From positions 42,896,928 through 42,960,927 of the forward strand of contig CM069455.1 in NCBI GenBank assembly GCA_035610835.1: a DNA stretch of 64,000 nucleotides. The letters run 5' to 3'. Source of the DNA: Ophiura sarsii (lineage: Eukaryota; Echinodermata; Ophiuroidea; Amphilepidida; Ophiuridae). Positions within the stretch are counted from its first letter, which is position 1, and every line of letters begins with the position of its first letter. Position numbers and translations under genes: made by a program. Of the stretch, positions 51,560 to 61,269 are shown in pieces. The notes beneath the pieces were generated by a model. The model was not told the origin of the DNA and did not search any database. It saw only the letters and a list, made by a program, of their open reading frames with translations.

Positions 51560-52006
51560 TGTGTATCGACGTGCATATTGCCCAGGAGAAATAAAGCCAT
51601 TGGATATCATACCAACATCAAAAATGTATGCGTGTTCATCGCCATGAGGTGCGGTGGCCTGGTATGCAGCAGCAGTATGGGCAGGATCTTCATTAGTATG
51701 GGCAGCATCTTCAGTAGTATGGGTACATGCAATAGCACTAGCAGACATGGTTGTCTATCTCCTCTGTTTCCTTTGTTGGGGCTTAGTAGATGTTGGTGCA
51801 CTGGACAATGTCAGGAATGGGAAAAACAAGAATTCAGGTGGTACACCTATTGATTTTGCCCAAACAGCAAATGTGTCTGCTATTTGTTCCGGACATATTT
51901 CTGCCCACTTGGTTTCGACATCATACGCTTCATATTGCCTGCTTTCTATCATGCTAACTTCTAACTGGCGGTGGGTACTCTTCAAATTGCGTAGAGCTTG
52001 ATGCAT
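51560..52006 (-). CDS. DUF3987-like N-terminal segment
   Basis: The frame from 52006 reads MHQALRNLKSTHRQLEVSMI, ESRQYEAYDVETKWAEICPE, QIADTFAVWAKSIGVPPEFL, FFPFLT. The last part (pro/ala-rich, x-x-A-x-S-x-x-V-P-P-E-(F/L)-L-x-x-x-x-L-(L/T)) resembles the beginning of DUF3987 (YfjI-type) proteins, which occur in plasmid/transposon primase-helicase contexts. Below 51760 the frame changes and contains HTTEDAAHTNEDPAHT, a short degenerate repeat. Tentative. Confidence 0.35.
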
Positions 52007-52119
52007 TGTGTGAAATAAGCTTTAGTTGGCTGGCGTTCACGCAATGCATTGTGGGACAACCTTTAAATCTTCTTTGGTTATCATTGAAGGTGTCATACTG
52101 ATATTTTGATCATGTCCTA

Positions 52120-52330
52120 CCACTTAAAAGATATTAAGGTCAATCAATAAGGTGCATAATGCCAGGAGATATTTGTTTTTATTTTCCTTGTAGCAATTGT
52201 CCAGTTGCACAAACAGTCTTTTCCCGATGACATCCTTGTTATCAAACAATCAAATGAATAAAAACTGTTCAGCTCACTGATTATTTTGTACAAGTTCCTT
52301 GACCACAGGGGTGTTGCACGTTAGGATTGG
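52120..52330 (-). pseudogene. DUF7869-like fragment, copy 1
   Basis: DNKDVIGKRLFVQLDNCYKE NKNKYLLALCTLLIDLNIF then a stop. L-x-x-Q-(L/M)-D-N-C-x-x-E-N-K-N-(K/R)-Y is the signature of the DUF7869 family, thought to be transposon-derived, with the D of QLDNC a probable catalytic residue. Better copies are the exons at 59097-59335 and 59378-59616. Confidence 0.6.
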
Positions 52331-52497
52331 CACACTAGTACACTTGTATTCGCCCTTCATGTTGCTTACAACAGCATTTTCGAACGACAAATTGACTGAT
52401 GAATGCCTAAAATCAAATTGATTGACAGGTTACTGTCATGCGGCACATGTCAAAATAAAAGAATGGATCATATAATCAATTTGGAGGAATAACTCAC

Positions 52498-52715
52498 CCA
52501 CAATGTCGTTGACCTTGCCGGTGTCTAGTTGGCGCATTATAATGCCTGCCTTTGTTGTCGTTCCCGACAAATTGCAACTCTTCTCCTCTGCTGATGTGAA
52601 AACTAATTTCATCAGCGCCCTTTTGCACTTGCCCAGTGATTTATACCGACAAGGGTTAAAATCCCTTATGTAGGGGTGTATGTATGTCTGTTGTATTAAG
52701 GGAGAAAAAAACATA
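52498..52715 (-). CDS. BEN-domain-like exon with donor, copy 1 of 3
   Basis: The frame has SLGKCKRALMKLVFTSAEEK, SCNLSGTTTKAGIIMRQLDT, GKVNDIVG and meets the donor GTGAGT (52492-52497). R-x-L-(M/L)-x-x-(V/L)-F-T-x-x-E-x-x-x-x-N-L-S-G...-Q-L-D-x-x-K-V-x-x-I follows the BEN domain start. Two further copies lie at steps of 199-200 bp but their 3' halves are missing. Confidence 0.5.
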
Positions 52716-53020
52716 TGTAGAGGTATATTGGCGCATTATTACGCCTGCCTTTGTTGTCGTTCCCGACAAATTACAAGTCTTCTCCTCTGCTGATGTGAAA
52801 ACTAATTTCATCAGCGCCCTTTTGCACTTGCCCAGTGATTTATACCGACAAGGGTTAAAATCCCTTATGTAGGGGTGTATGTATGTCTGTTGTATTAAGG
52901 GAGAAAAAAAACATATGTAGAGGTATATTGGCGCATTATTACGCCTGCCTTTGTTGTCGTTCCCGACAAATTACAAGTCTTCTGCTCTGCTGATGTGAAA
53001 ACTAATTTCATCAGCGCCCT
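52716..53020 (-). repeat. Truncated copies 2 and 3 of the BEN-like exon
   Basis: GCGCATTATTACGCCTGCCT marks the start at 52731 and 52931 (copy 1 at 52532). The DNA between is repeated in full (TTTATACCGACAAGGG, TTAAGGGAGAAAAAAA). Both copies lack the donor end of copy 1 and end in AGAGGTATATTG instead. Confidence 0.8.
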
Positions 53021-53039
53021 TGTACACTTGCCCAGCGAT

Positions 53040-53307
53040 TTATATCATAAGCATATTATAAGCATAAACAGTTTGGTGTATTGAGAGGGAATGGTCCATT
53101 TTCTTGGCCATGTCGTCTTCGTCTAGGTGTTTGTCATCGGCACGTGTGGCTATTGATCTTCTCAAGTTTCGAGAGCTAATGTCCCCGGTGAGACCTGATT
53201 TCTTGCCGTGACGTTGTAAACATTTAGTTGCGACAGAAGGTTGAAGCTCATCTCCTTGTTTGGTCAGAAATAGTTGCTGTTTCTTTGTGTTCTTCCAAAA
53301 AATAGGT
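53040..53307 (-). CDS. Tyrosine-recombinase C-terminal exon (Crypton-like)
   Basis: The acceptor ATCATTTCAG precedes exon start 53307. The frame contains LFLTKQGDELQPSVATKCLQ, SSRNLRRSIATRADDKHLDE and DDMAKKMDHSLSIHQTVY then AYN and a stop. R-x-L-R-R-x-x-A-T-(R)...(M)-x-H-S-x-x-x-H-x-x-x-Y is the box II region of tyrosine recombinases with the (R)xxR, H and catalytic Y, in the form seen in animal Cryptons. Only the last part is present. Upstream (higher coordinates) on this strand is the 207-bp exon array, which could be part of the same gene. Confidence 0.55.
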
Positions 53308-53424
53308 CTGAAATGATAATACAAACAAGTTGTCATTCAAATGAAAGACACAAATTCAAAAGTTCAGAAGTAGACAAGGGTACCTTTCGATGTGATGTAT
53401 CACAAATGGCCAACCGTAAATGGC

Positions 53425-55110
53425 TTGACCAAATTTGTCTGTGTCAGATGCCAAACCTAAAGCTTATTTGTTTTTCTTTTTCTTTAAGCTGTTCTGCAGA
53501 GCTCTGTATTCGGTCGAGCATTTCCTGTTAACCATATTGGTGAACTCTGAATATGTGAGTGTCTTCCCACCAAACTGTTCAAGGAGATCTGTGAAATTAG
53601 GGGAAAAGGAAAGAAACAAAATAAGCTGCATTAATACCATTGTGTCAAATTTGTCTGTGTCAGATGCCATGCAAACTGGAAGCTTTTTTTTCTTCTTTAA
53701 GCTGTTCTGCACAGCTCTGTATTCGGTCGAGCATTTCCTGTTAACCATTTTGGTGAACTCTGAATATATGAGTGTCTTCCCACCAAACTGTTCAAGGAGA
53801 TCTGTGAAATTAGGGGAAAAGGAAAGAAACAAAATAAGCTGCATTAATAACATTGTGTCAAATTTGTCTGTGTCAGATGCCAAACCTAAAGCTTTTTTCT
53901 TCTTTAAGCTGTTCTGCACAGCTCTGTATTCGGTCGGGCATTTCCTGTTAACTATTTTGGTGAACTCTGAAGATGTGAGTGTCTTCCCACCAAACTGTTC
54001 GAGGGGCTCTGTGAAATTAGGGAAAATGAAAGAAACAAAATAAGCTGCATTAATAACATTGTGTCAAATTTGTCTGTATCAGATGCCAAACCTAAAGCTT
54101 TTTTCTTCTTTAAGCTGTTCTGCACAGCTCTGTATTCGGTCGAGCATTTCCTGTTAACAATTTTGGTGAACTCTGAATATGTGAGTGTCTTCCCACCAAA
54201 ATGTTCAAGGAGATCTGTGAAATTAGGGGAAAAGGAAAGAAACAAAATAAGCTGCATTAATAACATTGTGTCAAATTTGTCTGTATCAGATGCCAAACCT
54301 AAAGCTTTTTTCTTCTTTAAGCTGTTCTGCACAGCTCTGTATTCGGTCGAGCATTTCCTGTTAACCATTTTGGTGAACTCTGAATATGTGAGTGTCTTCC
54401 CACCAAAATGTTCAAGGAGATCTGTGAAATTAGGGGAAAAGGAAAGAAACAAAATAAGCTGCATTAATACCATTGTGTCAAATTTGTCTGTATCAGATGC
54501 CAAACCTAAAGCTTTTTTCTTCTTTAAGCTGTTCTGCACAGCTCTGTATTCGGTCGAGCATTCCCTGCAACCATGTTGGTGAACTCTGAATATATGAGTG
54601 TCTTCCCACCAAACTGTTCGAGGAGCTCTCTGAAATTAGGGAAAATGAAAGAAACAAAATAAGCTGCATTAATACCATTGTGTCAAATTTGTCTGTATCA
54701 GATGCCAAACCTAAAGCTTTTTTCTTCTTAAAGCTGTTCTGCACAGCTCTGTATTCGGTCGAGCATTTCCTGTTAACCATGTTGGTGAACTCTGAATATA
54801 TGAGTGTCTTCCCACCAAACTGTTCGAGGAGCTCTCTGAAATTAGGGAAAATGAAAGAAACAAAATAAGCTGCATTAATACCATTGTGTCAAATTTGTCT
54901 GTATCAGATGCCAAACCTAAAGCTTTTTTCTTCTTAAAGCTGTTCTGCACAGCTCTGTATTCGGTCGAGCATTTCCTGTTAACCATGTTGGTGAACTCTG
55001 AATATATGAGTGTCTTCCCACCAAACTGTTCGAGGAGCTCTCTAAAATTAGGGAAAATGAAAGAAACAAAATATAAGCTGCATTAATACCATTGTGTCAA
55101 ATTTGTCTGT
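53425..55110 (-). repeat. 207-bp tandem array, eight units with an acceptor and exon-like frame
   Basis: TTTGTCTGTGTCAGATGCCA recurs at about 53430, 53645, 53857, 54064, 54271, 54478, 54684, 54890 and 55098. On the minus strand each unit has CTTTCCTTTTCCCCTAATTT CACAG, a strong acceptor, then TCTCCTTGAACAG... encoding DLLEQFGGKTLTYSEFTKMV NRKCSTEYRAVQNSLKKKKA. Changes between units are few and mostly keep the frame (Q to H, M to I or L). It is a duplicated exon, conserved enough to be recent, whose function is unknown. Confidence 0.85.
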
Positions 55111-55119
55111 GTCAGATGC

Positions 55120-55265
55120 CATGCAAACCACAGCTTGCTGATAATGTTTCTTTCGTGAACGTTTCTTCTAACAAGGCGTTGAGAAATCTACTGTCACTCT
55201 TGCTCTTCAATCTCAGGCAGAAGTATTTTACTGATGGAATTCCAAGCTGGATGCAAAGCTATAAT
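55120..55265 (-). CDS. Exon upstream of the array, BEN-like start
   Basis: The acceptor CTTTGCATCCAG precedes CTTGGAATTCC. The frame reads LGIPSVKYFCLRLKSKSDSR, FLNALLEETFTKETLSASCG, LHGI. (F/A)-L-x-x-L-L-x-x-x-F-T-x-E-x-L recalls the BEN start seen at 52498. It lies just above the 207-bp array on the same strand. Confidence 0.4.
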
Positions 55266-55359
55266 AAAAGAAAACCAAAACAAACTTTTAAACTGGAGCA
55301 GGTGTGCTGGAGGAATCTCTTTTAGAATTGTTTGCTTCTTAATTATTCTTATATTACAC

Positions 55360-55494
55360 AATTACTTTTTTCAGCTGCTCTCTCATTTTTCCATCATGTG
55401 CCAAGATACGATGTCCTTTGTTGGTTAAGAATGTTCTTAGTTCACCAAAACGCTTCCATGGCATTCTTAGTAGGAGTTTCAGGTCATTGCCTGA
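55360..55494 (-). CDS. Exon with both splice sites, unknown
   Basis: The acceptor CATTACATTTCAG starts the exon and AAAAAAGTAATTG may be its donor. It encodes NDLKLLLRMPWKRFGELRTF, LTNKGHRILAHDGKMREQLK. Possible helix-rich domain; no family is recognised. It may belong with the BEN-like exon and 207-bp array exons in one gene. Confidence 0.45.
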
Positions 55495-55535
55495 AATGTA
55501 ATGATGAATTGTTAGAAATATATGGTGTCCTATAC

Positions 55536-56410
55536 AGGGTGAGTCAAAATAGTCGGGTCCCGTTTTCAAAAAATCAAGAAAAATACTTCTTGTACAAAAT
55601 TGGTAATTGTTTTCATTGTTTATGAGAGTAGACATACTTCTTCATACCTGCTGATGTTTTCACGACAATATCAAATTCCACGCCAGATTTACAACAGATT
55701 TACGAAAAGACGTGTAATCCAAAGTGTTCCAAGTTTGGTGGTGGATGTTAATATTACTGTAATATTAGTTATTTATACAACACAACACACTGTATAACTG
55801 TTGCAAATCATACCAAAATATCATGTTTTGTTTTTGTTTTTTTGAATCTCTGATAAATTAAACGATATTGCATGCAAAGTATTTAAATATATTATAATAT
55901 AACTCAGTATTGCACAAATATATTCATAAAAATGGACTATGCACTTTGCCTGGTAAGTTGCCAAAGCACAAACTGTTTAAAGATATAAGATCTGTTTTCT
56001 CTCAGACTTCTCTCATATCAGTTCGATTAGAATAACAAGTTTCAAAATATGTTGGTCAACATTTTGTTCAAACTCAATAATGTTTGTTATAGGCTATCTC
56101 TAATTGCACGAAAACATAACCGCAAATTGCTGTGAATACCAACACGCCTTTGATTGACTTATTCAAAAGGCGCGCGTTAAACGTTAACATCCATAGGGAT
56201 CCCTTAGATAAGTTGGAACAGAATTTATTTCACAGAATTTAGAAAAATTATCATATCTCCCGTTTCGAATAACCAATTTGAATGAAATAAAATTTAGGTT
56301 ATAGCTACTAATGCCACCTTGCTAGGCAAGTCATTAAATATTTTCAATTTTGAATTTTAACTGGTTTAAAAAACGGTGAAATCGGGACCTGACTATTTTT
56401 ACTCATCCTG
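55536..56410. mobile_element. Mariner-type non-autonomous element
   Basis: The left end CAGGGTGAGTCAAAATAGTC GGGTCCCG and the right end, reverse-complemented, CAGGATGAGTAAAAATAGTC AGGTCCCG form a terminal inverted repeat of about 28 bp. TA flanks both. The 875-bp interior has no transposase frame. A third end sequence lies at 57262-57310, brought there by the tandem duplication. Confidence 0.8.
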
Positions 56411-58503
56411 TATTATTTCCAGCTGAATCACATTTTGAGTGGCAACATCGTCAGTAGATCTTGTTTTGAAGAGGTAGCTGCTAAATCTTCTTTGGACCAC
56501 ACCTATCCAACCCATCCCCAATGTCCCAATCGTACCAGCTGTCCCATACCATCCTCACAACCCCTCCCACCCACCTATCCCACCCATCCCTAATGTCCCA
56601 ATCGTACCATCTGTCCCATATCATCCTCACAATCCCTCCATCCCACCCATCCATAACGTCCCAATCATTAAAATGACAATACTAGTCAGTGCATTTTCTT
56701 CATTTTCTCAATGGGTTGCTTGCAAAATGGGCACATCTGCCAAATATTTATTGATCTCGCTGTGAGTTTTAAAATATTGCGACTGCGTCTCATCCAATAT
56801 TTTTACAACTCAAAGCTCGACCAATAATGGGCTCAATCTATCCAATTTGATACAACACTTGGTCACTTCAAAGCATAATAATGCTCAAGATTGATCAAAG
56901 AATGTAGGAGCAGTGGTCATTTGAAGTGTTGCCAGAAGAAGAAGCAGAAGTAAAACTGAACAGAAGTAGAACGAAACAACTGCGATACAATACCTAACCG
57001 TAGCTACGCACGGCTAAGAAACAGCACAATGTTAGCCAATTCTCCGCTAACATAACTTATTGCACAGAAATGCTGCCACAATTATAAACTATCTCACCTA
57101 AAACACCTATCTATGATGGTAAAAATATCCATGTGTTGTAACTTGGAGTCACTGATCATGCTGATAGGCTTGCCATTTAATAATGTTGGATAGGATCCAC
57201 TCAAGTTGGATAGGAAAACCTGTATGCGATCAGATTGGATTTGATAAGAAAATTCTAACTGGTTAAAGAAACCGGTGAAATCGGGACCCGACTATTTTGA
57301 CTCACCCTGTATTATTTCCAGCTGAATCACATTTTGAGTGGCAACATCGTCACTAGATCTTGTTTTGAAGAGGTAGCTGCTAAATCTTCTTTGGACCACA
57401 CCTATCCAACCCATCCCCAATGTCCCAATCGTACCAGCTGTCCCATACCATCCTCACAACCCCTCCAACCCACCTATCCCACCCATCCCTAAGGCCTAAA
57501 AAAAAAAGAGGTTTGATTGGCGTAACATGACCAAAACAAATAGTGTAGGTCGGTCGGGATTTTTTTTTTTTTCTTCAATTTTTTAAATTTTAAATCATCT
57601 ACTTTTGAACACTTAAAAGACAGCAGTACACACACAAATGAAGAGACGGCAAAAATTACCTTTTCTTTAAACATTTTTTTAATTTATATAAACCAACAGA
57701 CTCTATGGTACAAGTTTCTGAAGTTTTAAACAATAACAAACTTCAGATTTCATTTTTTTTTTTTTTTTTTTTTTTCCCCCTCAAAATAATAATAAATATT
57801 CAGGGTCGGCGATGTATTTAGGGACGGTCGGGTTACGCCAATCATTTTTTTTAAATTTTTAGGCCTTATGTCCCAATCGTACCATCTGTCCCATATCATC
57901 CTCACAATCCCTCCATCCCACCCATCCATAACGTCCCAATCATTAAAGTGACAATACTAGTCCGTGCATTTTCTTCATTTTCTCAATGGGTTGCTTGCAA
58001 AATGGGCACAACTACCAAATATTTATTGATCTCGCTGTGAGTTTTAAAATATTGAACTCGCGACTGCGTCTCATCCAATATTAACTCAAAGCTCGACCAA
58101 TAATGGGCTCAATCTATCCAAAGCATAATAATGCTCAAGATTGATCAAAGAATGTAGGAGCAGTGGTCATTTGAAGTGTTGCCAGAAGAAGAAGCAGAAG
58201 TAAAACTGAACAGAAGTAGAACGAAGCAACTGCGATACAATACCTAACCGTAGCTACGCACGGCTAAGAAACAGCACAATGTTAGCCAATTCTCCGCTAA
58301 CATAACTTATTGCACAGAAATGCTGCCACAATTATAAACTATCTCACCTAAAACACCTATCTATGATGGTAAAAATATCCATGTGTTGTAACTTGGAGTC
58401 ACTGATCATGCTGATAGGCTTGCCAATTAATAATGTTGGATAGGATCCACTCAAGTTGGATAGGAAAACCTGTATGTGATCAGATTGGATTTGATAAGAA
58501 AAT
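56352..58503. repeat. Tandem duplication of about 0.9 kb; copy 2 holds a MITE
   Basis: Copy 1 is about 56352-57247 and copy 2 about 57250-58503. Both run from the mariner-type right end (GGTGAAATCGGGACC) through the ATCCCACCCATCCCTAATGT type tract to GATTTGATAAGAAAAT. Copy 2 is longer by the inserted element at 57490-57868 and has a few small deletions. Confidence 0.95.
57490..57868. mobile_element. AGGCC foldback element with empty-site paralogue
   Basis: Copy 1 reads CCCATCCCTAATGTCCCAATC at 56586-56606. Copy 2 reads CCCATCCCTAAGGCCTAAAA at the left and TTTTAGGCCTTATGTCCCAATC at the right. The ends are GGCCTAAAAA/inverse, arms contain TTGGCGTAAC and GTTACGCCAAT, and the core has GGTCGGTCGGG and GGGTCGG. 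The family is that of 48546-48873. Confidence 0.9.
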
Positions 58504-58509
58504 AGATGA

Positions 58510-59090
58510 TGACTTGACACGGGTTATAAGATATAAGACCTGTTAAACAAAATCTGGTGAGAAAACAGGGAGAGGCAAATTATCAAAATGTGCTAGTAAG
58601 CTATGCATGGGTTGCACACGAATTCTCAAATACCTGATATTGGGGCTAATGAAAATGTTGATACAATGTTTATAACACTTGTGTGAATTTGGCTTCTAGT
58701 ATTATTTATCATTGAAGGTTTCAGATTGATATTTTGAATACAACTATTTCAAGGATGACCCTTCATGTCGAATTAAAAACATCAAGTCAAAAATCATGCC
58801 AGCAATCGGAACACCTACCTTTATAATGTTATGGACGAAATTCAAGCTTTTTAACATGGTTTGCTTTTTGTTTGCTCCATGGAGCTTAGTACAGATGCAT
58901 GCTTGCACGCAACTATTTACTTACGCATGTATGTACACCCACACACACTGTTGGAATTATGTTAATAGCATGATGGCACTAACTATGAATGTAAGTGAAG
59001 CCAGTAATTCCGACAGATTCTCAATCTTGGATGATTTTCTGACCAATGACAGTTATCATTGAAGATTTCATATTGATATTTTGTTTTATG
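58510..59090. other. Non-coding stretch
   Basis: No gene is supported; a CACACA-type short repeat occurs near 58940. Confidence 0.4.
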
Positions 59091-59096
59091 TCCTAC

Positions 59097-59335
59097 CTCT
59101 TCAAAGATATTGAGCTCAATCAATATGGTGCACATTGCTAGTAGATATTTGTTCTTGTTTTCCCTATGACAATTGTCCAGCTGAAAAAACAGTCTCTTTC
59201 CGACGGCATCCTTGTTGTTTACTAGTGTATCTAAAATCAAATTGATGGTGAGGTTGCTGTCATGCGGCACATGTTTTGTATCGGTGTATATAATCTGCTT
59301 CTTCCCGCATTCCGTCTTTGTGTGAAGTAAGACAC
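59097..59335 (-). CDS. DUF7869-like exon, copy 2
   Basis: The acceptor ATCATCATTTGCAG and donor GAG/GTAGGA bound a 239-base exon. It encodes GVLLHTKTECGKKQIIYTDT, KHVPHDSNLTINLILDTLVN, NKDAVGKRLFFQLDNCHREN and KNKYLLAMCTILIELNIFEE. The Q-L-D-N-C-x-x-E-N-K-N-K-Y and N-x-x-x-D motifs fit the DUF7869 family of transposon-like proteins. Reading frame and splice sites are intact. The next copy is 281 bp away with the same exon length. Confidence 0.65.
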
Positions 59336-59377
59336 CTGCAAATGATGATAATTAAAGGAAATACACCCATGTCCTAC

Positions 59378-59616
59378 CTCTTCAAAGATATTGAGGTCAA
59401 TCAATATGGTGCACATTGCTAGTAGATATTTGTTCTTGTTTTCCCTATAACAATTGTCCAGCTGAACAAACAGTCTCTTTCCGACGGCATCCTTGTTGTT
59501 TACTAGTGTGTCTAAAATCAAATTGATGGTGAGGTTGCTGTCATGCGGCACATGTTTCGTATCTGTGTATATGATTGGCTTCTTCCCGCATTCCGTCTTT
59601 ATGTGAAGTAAGACAC
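59378..59616 (-). CDS. DUF7869-like exon, copy 3
   Basis: The exon is 239 bases with conserved acceptor and donor. Changes from copy 2 include F to V (RLFVQLDNC), H to Y (NCYREN) and E to D (LIDLNIFEE). No stop is present. A further decayed copy at 59690-59850 lacks most of the exon. Confidence 0.65.
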
Positions 59617-59689
59617 CTGCAAATGATGATAATTAAAGAAAATCCACTTATTTGGGGTTTTTTTTGCCATCACAGTGACGTTAATAGTC

Positions 59690-59850
59690 TTTTCCCGATG
59701 GCATCCTTGTTGTTAATGAGCGTGTCTTAAATCAAATTGATTGTCAGGTTACTGTCATGCGGCACATGTTTGGTATCCGTGTAGATTATTTGTTTCTAAT
59801 CGCATTCAGTTTTTGTGTGCATGAGATTGATATAAATTCACGCAATTTGC
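59690..59850 (-). pseudogene. DUF7869-like exon, copy 4, decayed
   Basis: GTCTTTTCCCGATGGCATCC, GTTACTGTCATGCGGCACAT and similar pieces match copies 2 and 3, but the QLDNC part has been deleted. Confidence 0.6.
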
Positions 59851-59860
59851 CTACCTGTTG

Positions 59861-60025
59861 CTATCCTAGCCTGATTCTCATGTCCACTTCATTGATTGGT
59901 ACAAAGTTCAGGCTCGGTATCTGAAAGTGTTTGTTCACTGCTGCCCGGTGTTTACAGGGGCCACCTGTGCTACCCACATGGCAAGAACAACTTACCATCA
60001 GTGTATTAACAGTGTACTGTGTCAT
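59861..60025 (-). CDS. SWIM zinc-finger segment
   Basis: From ATG at 60025 the frame reads MTQYTVNTLMVSCSCHVGST GGPCKHRAAVNKHFQIPSLN FVPINEVDM and stops near 59861. C-x-C-x8-C-x-H is the SWIM finger, and G-G-P-C-K-H-x-x-A-V is its usual core in transposon-linked proteins. No other part of such a protein is seen in the same frame. Confidence 0.6.
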   Translation of the reverse strand: MTQYTVNTLMVSCSCHVGSTGGPCKHRAAVNKHFQIPSLNFVPINEVDMRIRLG

Positions 60026-60034
60026 GTGCGCTCC

Positions 60035-60263
60035 TCACAGTAAAATCTGTGTCAGTGATCTGAAATTATTAAATGGGAGTTCATCATTGCAAAATTTAAA
60101 GAAACAATCATTGCAGGCCCAATTTGTTGTCTGCTGTAACTCACTTATACTATCAGTAATACAATTGAAATGAAAATCTATAGTACATTTGTTACAAGTT
60201 ACAAAATCATTATACTTTGCAATTTTATGTGAACATTCTCCGCAAAAGATTTTAGAATAGGTA
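60035..60263 (-). CDS. PHD-finger-like segment of a LINE-type ORF
   Basis: The frame reads YSKIFCGECSHKIAKYNDFV, TCNKCTIDFHFNCITDSISE and LQQTTNWACNDCFFKFCNDE LPFNN. C-x2-C, C-x2-C, H-x2-C and W-x-C-x2-C fit a PHD-type C4HC3 finger, and the closing LPF(N/S)x phrase is common in the N-terminal parts of invertebrate LINE ORF proteins. It stops at 60035, directly before the SWIM segment. The reverse transcriptase is not in the window. Confidence 0.6.
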
Positions 60264-60339
60264 TTCCTGCTTATACACCATTTAAAATACCTCTGTGTGG
60301 TTCATTTGAGTAATACGAAAATGTATCAAACTCCCAAAC

Positions 60340-60618
60340 TCAAACGCTTTTCTCTCGACGATCATGAAGCACTGCCCAGGAGATATGATCTCGTATTGTT
60401 TCCTCTGCAATGTTGCCAACTTTCAGCTTCACCAATTTATTTAGGATATGAGCAGCGGTTGACTCCAAAAAGAATTGAGGGCTCGGACCAACATGAGTAA
60501 GTGATGACATGTTTATGTTACTAAATGAAGTCAAATTTGTATTTCCAGTGTCAGTTGTGCAAAATTGTTGTGTTTGGCTGATGTCTGCCTTTGGTAGGGT
60601 AAGAAGGAGATGAGTCAA
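60340..60618 (-). CDS. Short ORF, unknown
   Basis: A frame of 92 residues includes STAAHILNKLVKLKVGNIAE and ETIRDHISWAVLHDRREKS. It might be an exon of a gene upstream of the PHD segment. No known motif. Confidence 0.25.
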   Translation of the reverse strand: MTHLLLTLPKADISQTQQFCTTDTGNTNLTSFSNINMSSLTHVGPSPQFFLESTAAHILNKLVKLKVGNIAEETIRDHISWAVLHDRREKSV

Positions 60619-60745
60619 TTTCTTTTCCGAGGTTCATTTCTGAAGTCTGCCTAGACCGTGATTGTTTGAATGAATATTATCCTGCGTATATGTCCTTTCT
60701 TACCGACAAAAGATGGGATGTGGTAGTATAAGGCTATACATACAG

Positions 60746-61260
60746 TCATCACAATAAATAACTGACCAGGTAATAAATGTGCTGATAACTCTAAAAATAT
60801 AACTCCTACATAAACATATTAAATGATAAACATGTTGAGAAATTTCTTTTCTTGAATTTGAATTATACGCTAAGAATGGCTGATTATTAAGGAAGTTACA
60901 ATCCCAAATGTACTGTCAAGTCTGATTTTCATTTTCACATTTTCATTTTCAACACGGGGACTCAGACCGGCAAATTATTGATTACTGGTAGTGGTAGTGC
61001 CAATTCGCCCTTCGATGGCCTGGTTGTTGGATAGTCAGCCGGTGGCATTGTTACGGTTGATCAATACGGCACACACGCTTTACCTGTCAGGCTGTCATAC
61101 TCTCCCCGTGTTGAAAAGAAAATGTTAAAATGAAAATCAGACTTGCCCTAACGTTTGGGATAGTAACTTCTTAACAACTTTGTAATTAAATATGTTCATG
61201 TAGGAGTTATACTGTTAGAGTTATCAGCATGTTTATGGTCAGTTACTTATTGTGATGACT
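60746..61260. mobile_element. Mariner-type MITE (CAGTCATCACAATAA ends)
   Basis: CAGTCATCACAATAAATAAC and its inverse CAGTCATCACAATAAGTAAC end the element; TA flanks both. The arms also share CTGATAACTCTAA and ATAACTCCTACAT. It is related to 30443-31006. Confidence 0.85.
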
Positions 61261-61269
61261 GTATACAGA

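Noticed and set aside
53435..54582. Plus-strand open frames over the 207-bp array
   Set aside because: The acceptor tract and the better-conserved peptide are on the minus strand; 207 is also a multiple of three.
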